Below are positions 62,864-64,000 of a stretch of 64,000 nt of DNA, piece by piece. The DNA comes from CAVQUE01 sp046290435 (GTDB taxonomy: Bacteria > Actinomycetota > Acidimicrobiia > Acidimicrobiales > UBA8592): NCBI GenBank assembly GCA_046290435.1, contig JBKAGO010000070.1, positions 248,001-312,000 of the forward strand. Direction: 5' to 3'. The notes below the pieces were generated by a model. That model did not search any database, was not told the origin of the DNA, and saw only the letters and a program-made list of their open reading frames with translations. The stretch's first letter is position 1, and each line of letters starts with the position of its first letter. Both the position numbers and the translations under genes were made by a program.

Positions 62864-64000
62864 TCAGCCCGGGCGGCAGGGCTGGGAGCGCAGCGAACCG
62901 CAGTCGGGCGGATCGGCGGGTGCCTCGACGCCGGGTACGACCGACAGCACGAGCGACGACGGGCGGTCGGCGTCGTGGGCGATCTCGTTGGTCTCGCCCG
63001 CGGCGATGGTGTCGTCGAACGCCCAGATCGGGCGAGCCCCGCCGGGCGCGTCGACGGTGACCCGGATCGACGAGCCCGGCCGGAACACGTGGGCGAAGGG
63101 GAACACGGCGATGCGCATCGGCGTGAACTCGTCGGCGGGCAGCGGTGCGGCGTCGGCCTCGACGTTGGTGTGCACCGGGTCGACGTCGGTGCTGGCCGCC
63201 TCGTCGAGGGCCCGCTGGCTGGCCCGCAGCCAGCCCGACTGCACGTAGGTCTCGGAGCCGTCGGCGCCGACCTCGCTGATGGTCACCTCGAGGTCGGTGT
63301 CGGCGGCGCTCGAGCGCAGCCAGACGTCGAGCGACGCGGGTCCAACGACCACGATCGTCTCGTCGAGCGCCGGCGACGTCCACACCGCACCCGTGCCATC
63401 GGGGATGGCCTGCCAGTCGAGCTCGACGTCGGCGCGCCAGATCTCGTTCGATCCGCCCGTGAACGTGGTGGGCGGCAGCGCCGCGGGGTCGTTCACCCAC
63501 GTGGTGGGAGCGGCGGCCCCGTCGACGGCGTCGGGCGACAGCGCCCCGTCGGGACCGAGGAACCAGCGCTGCGCGGTGGCCTCGGGGATCGGCCAGGAGT
63601 CGAATCCGGCCTCGAAACGCGGCAGCGGCGCCCGGGGCTCGACGCCGTCGGCGGCGCCCTGTTCGAACAGGATGCGGATGCGGGGGTCTGCCTCGAAGGT
63701 GGCGAGGGCCTCTTCGTAGGGCAGGCCGGCCAGGCGATCGACGTCGGGGATCGCGACGCTGACCCCGTACAGCCCCGGCGTGAGGATCGGGCCGATCAGC
63801 GCTGCGGCGGCGAGCTCGGGTGTCTCGCGGTCGACATAGAGCTCGAGGAACTCGAGGTAGCGGATCATGATCGCCGGCGACACCGACTCGGTGTGGGCGC
63901 CGTTGACCATCGTCGCGTACAGCTGGGGCACGCCGGTGAGGTCGTCGAGCAGCGCCGGGAAGCGGCCGCCGGTCTGCTCGTCCTGCCATGCGCCGGCCAG
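62864..64000 (-). CDS. CocE/NonD-family hydrolase, C-terminal part (cut by window edge)
   Basis: The frame is open to the end of the window, so the N-terminus is missing; 378 residues are visible. The C-terminal jelly-roll domain of X-Pro dipeptidyl peptidase/CocE type (SLDVWLRSSAADTDLEVTISEVGADG, RIAVFPFAHVFRPGSSIRVTVDAP) and GAWQDEQTGG are visible. Probably hydrolyses esters or amides, but the catalytic Ser lies outside. The final residues end in CRPG with a Cys pair spaced by eight (CGSLRSQPC). Confidence 0.82.
   Translation of the reverse strand: MAGAWQDEQTGGRFPALLDDLTGVPQLYATMVNGAHTESVSPAIMIRYLEFLELYVDRETPELAAAALIGPILTPGLYGVSVAIPDVDRLAGLPYEEALATFEADPRIRILFEQGAADGVEPRAPLPRFEAGFDSWPIPEATAQRWFLGPDGALSPDAVDGAAAPTTWVNDPAALPPTTFTGGSNEIWRADVELDWQAIPDGTGAVWTSPALDETIVVVGPASLDVWLRSSAADTDLEVTISEVGADGSETYVQSGWLRASQRALDEAASTDVDPVHTNVEADAAPLPADEFTPMRIAVFPFAHVFRPGSSIRVTVDAPGGARPIWAFDDTIAAGETNEIAHDADRPSSLVLSVVPGVEAPADPPDCGSLRSQPCRPG

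Overview
The window comes from a high-GC chromosome of the phylum Actinomycetota, most likely class Acidimicrobiia or a close relative. That placement is my inference. It rests on three observations. The order rplM-rpsI-glmM-glmS-nnr-alr-tsaE-tsaB-rimI-tsaD is the classic actinobacterial one. There is a mycothiol-ligase-like gene plus a DinB/mycothiol-isomerase-like protein and several split-barrel flavin/F420 proteins. Many genes also seem to start directly downstream of a -10 hexamer (leaderless style). No rRNA, tRNA, CRISPR array, phage or complete transposon was found.

Layout. 0-13.2 kb is a housekeeping run, all on the plus strand: ribosomal proteins L13 (partial) and S9, the amino-sugar genes glmM and an unusually long glmS, NAD(P)HX repair, alanine racemase, a DUF3524-type glycosyltransferase, a P1/DmpA-type peptidase, and the t6A tRNA-modification genes tsaE, tsaB and tsaD with rimI. 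13.3-18.3 kb holds a DUF3152 membrane-anchored protease-like gene and a nucleotide-sugar epimerase (minus strand). Divergent from them are a secreted resuscitation-promoting-factor-like protein and a GGDEF-EAL protein. 18.3-23.4 kb carries a 1201-residue pyruvate:ferredoxin oxidoreductase with a dihydroorotate-dehydrogenase-like partner. 23.6-28.4 kb has an FkbM methyltransferase and a PspC/LiaF-like envelope-stress module: a membrane sensor divergent from a PspC-histidine kinase and a LuxR-type regulator.

28.4-37.3 kb is a lipid and fatty-acid catabolism region (acyl-CoA dehydrogenase, MaoC hydratase, enoyl-CoA hydratase, two PlsC-type acyltransferases, quinone reductase, aldo-keto reductase, a beta-lactamase-fold hydrolase). 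37.5-40.3 kb has two overlapping genes that each encode a double TetR-type regulator. 40.7-43.7 kb is a UvrD-like helicase with an HRDC domain, followed by two tandem short-chain dehydrogenases. 45.8-51.3 kb mixes an EEP phosphodiesterase, a split-barrel protein, a VOC protein, an Lrp regulator, a nitronate-monooxygenase-like enzyme and MshC. 51.4-58.3 kb is a mostly extracytoplasmic group (VWA lipoprotein, LLM enzyme, S9 peptidase, YWTD beta-propeller protein). 58.3-64 kb returns to small redox and fatty-acid genes and ends inside a CocE/NonD hydrolase.

The most striking non-coding content is three unrelated families of palindromic intergenic repeats, each of nearly fixed length. Four copies of a 57-bp nested palindrome sit at consecutive gene boundaries at 53-58 kb. 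Four copies of a 44-bp palindrome form two tandem pairs around one small gene at 46.8-47.6 kb. Three large inverted repeats (28-29-bp arms beginning RGGGTCA, that is GGGGTCA or AGGGTCA) lie at 2.2, 61.2 and 62.8 kb, and the first of these supplies the C-terminus of GlmM. The functions and movers of these elements are unknown from this window.
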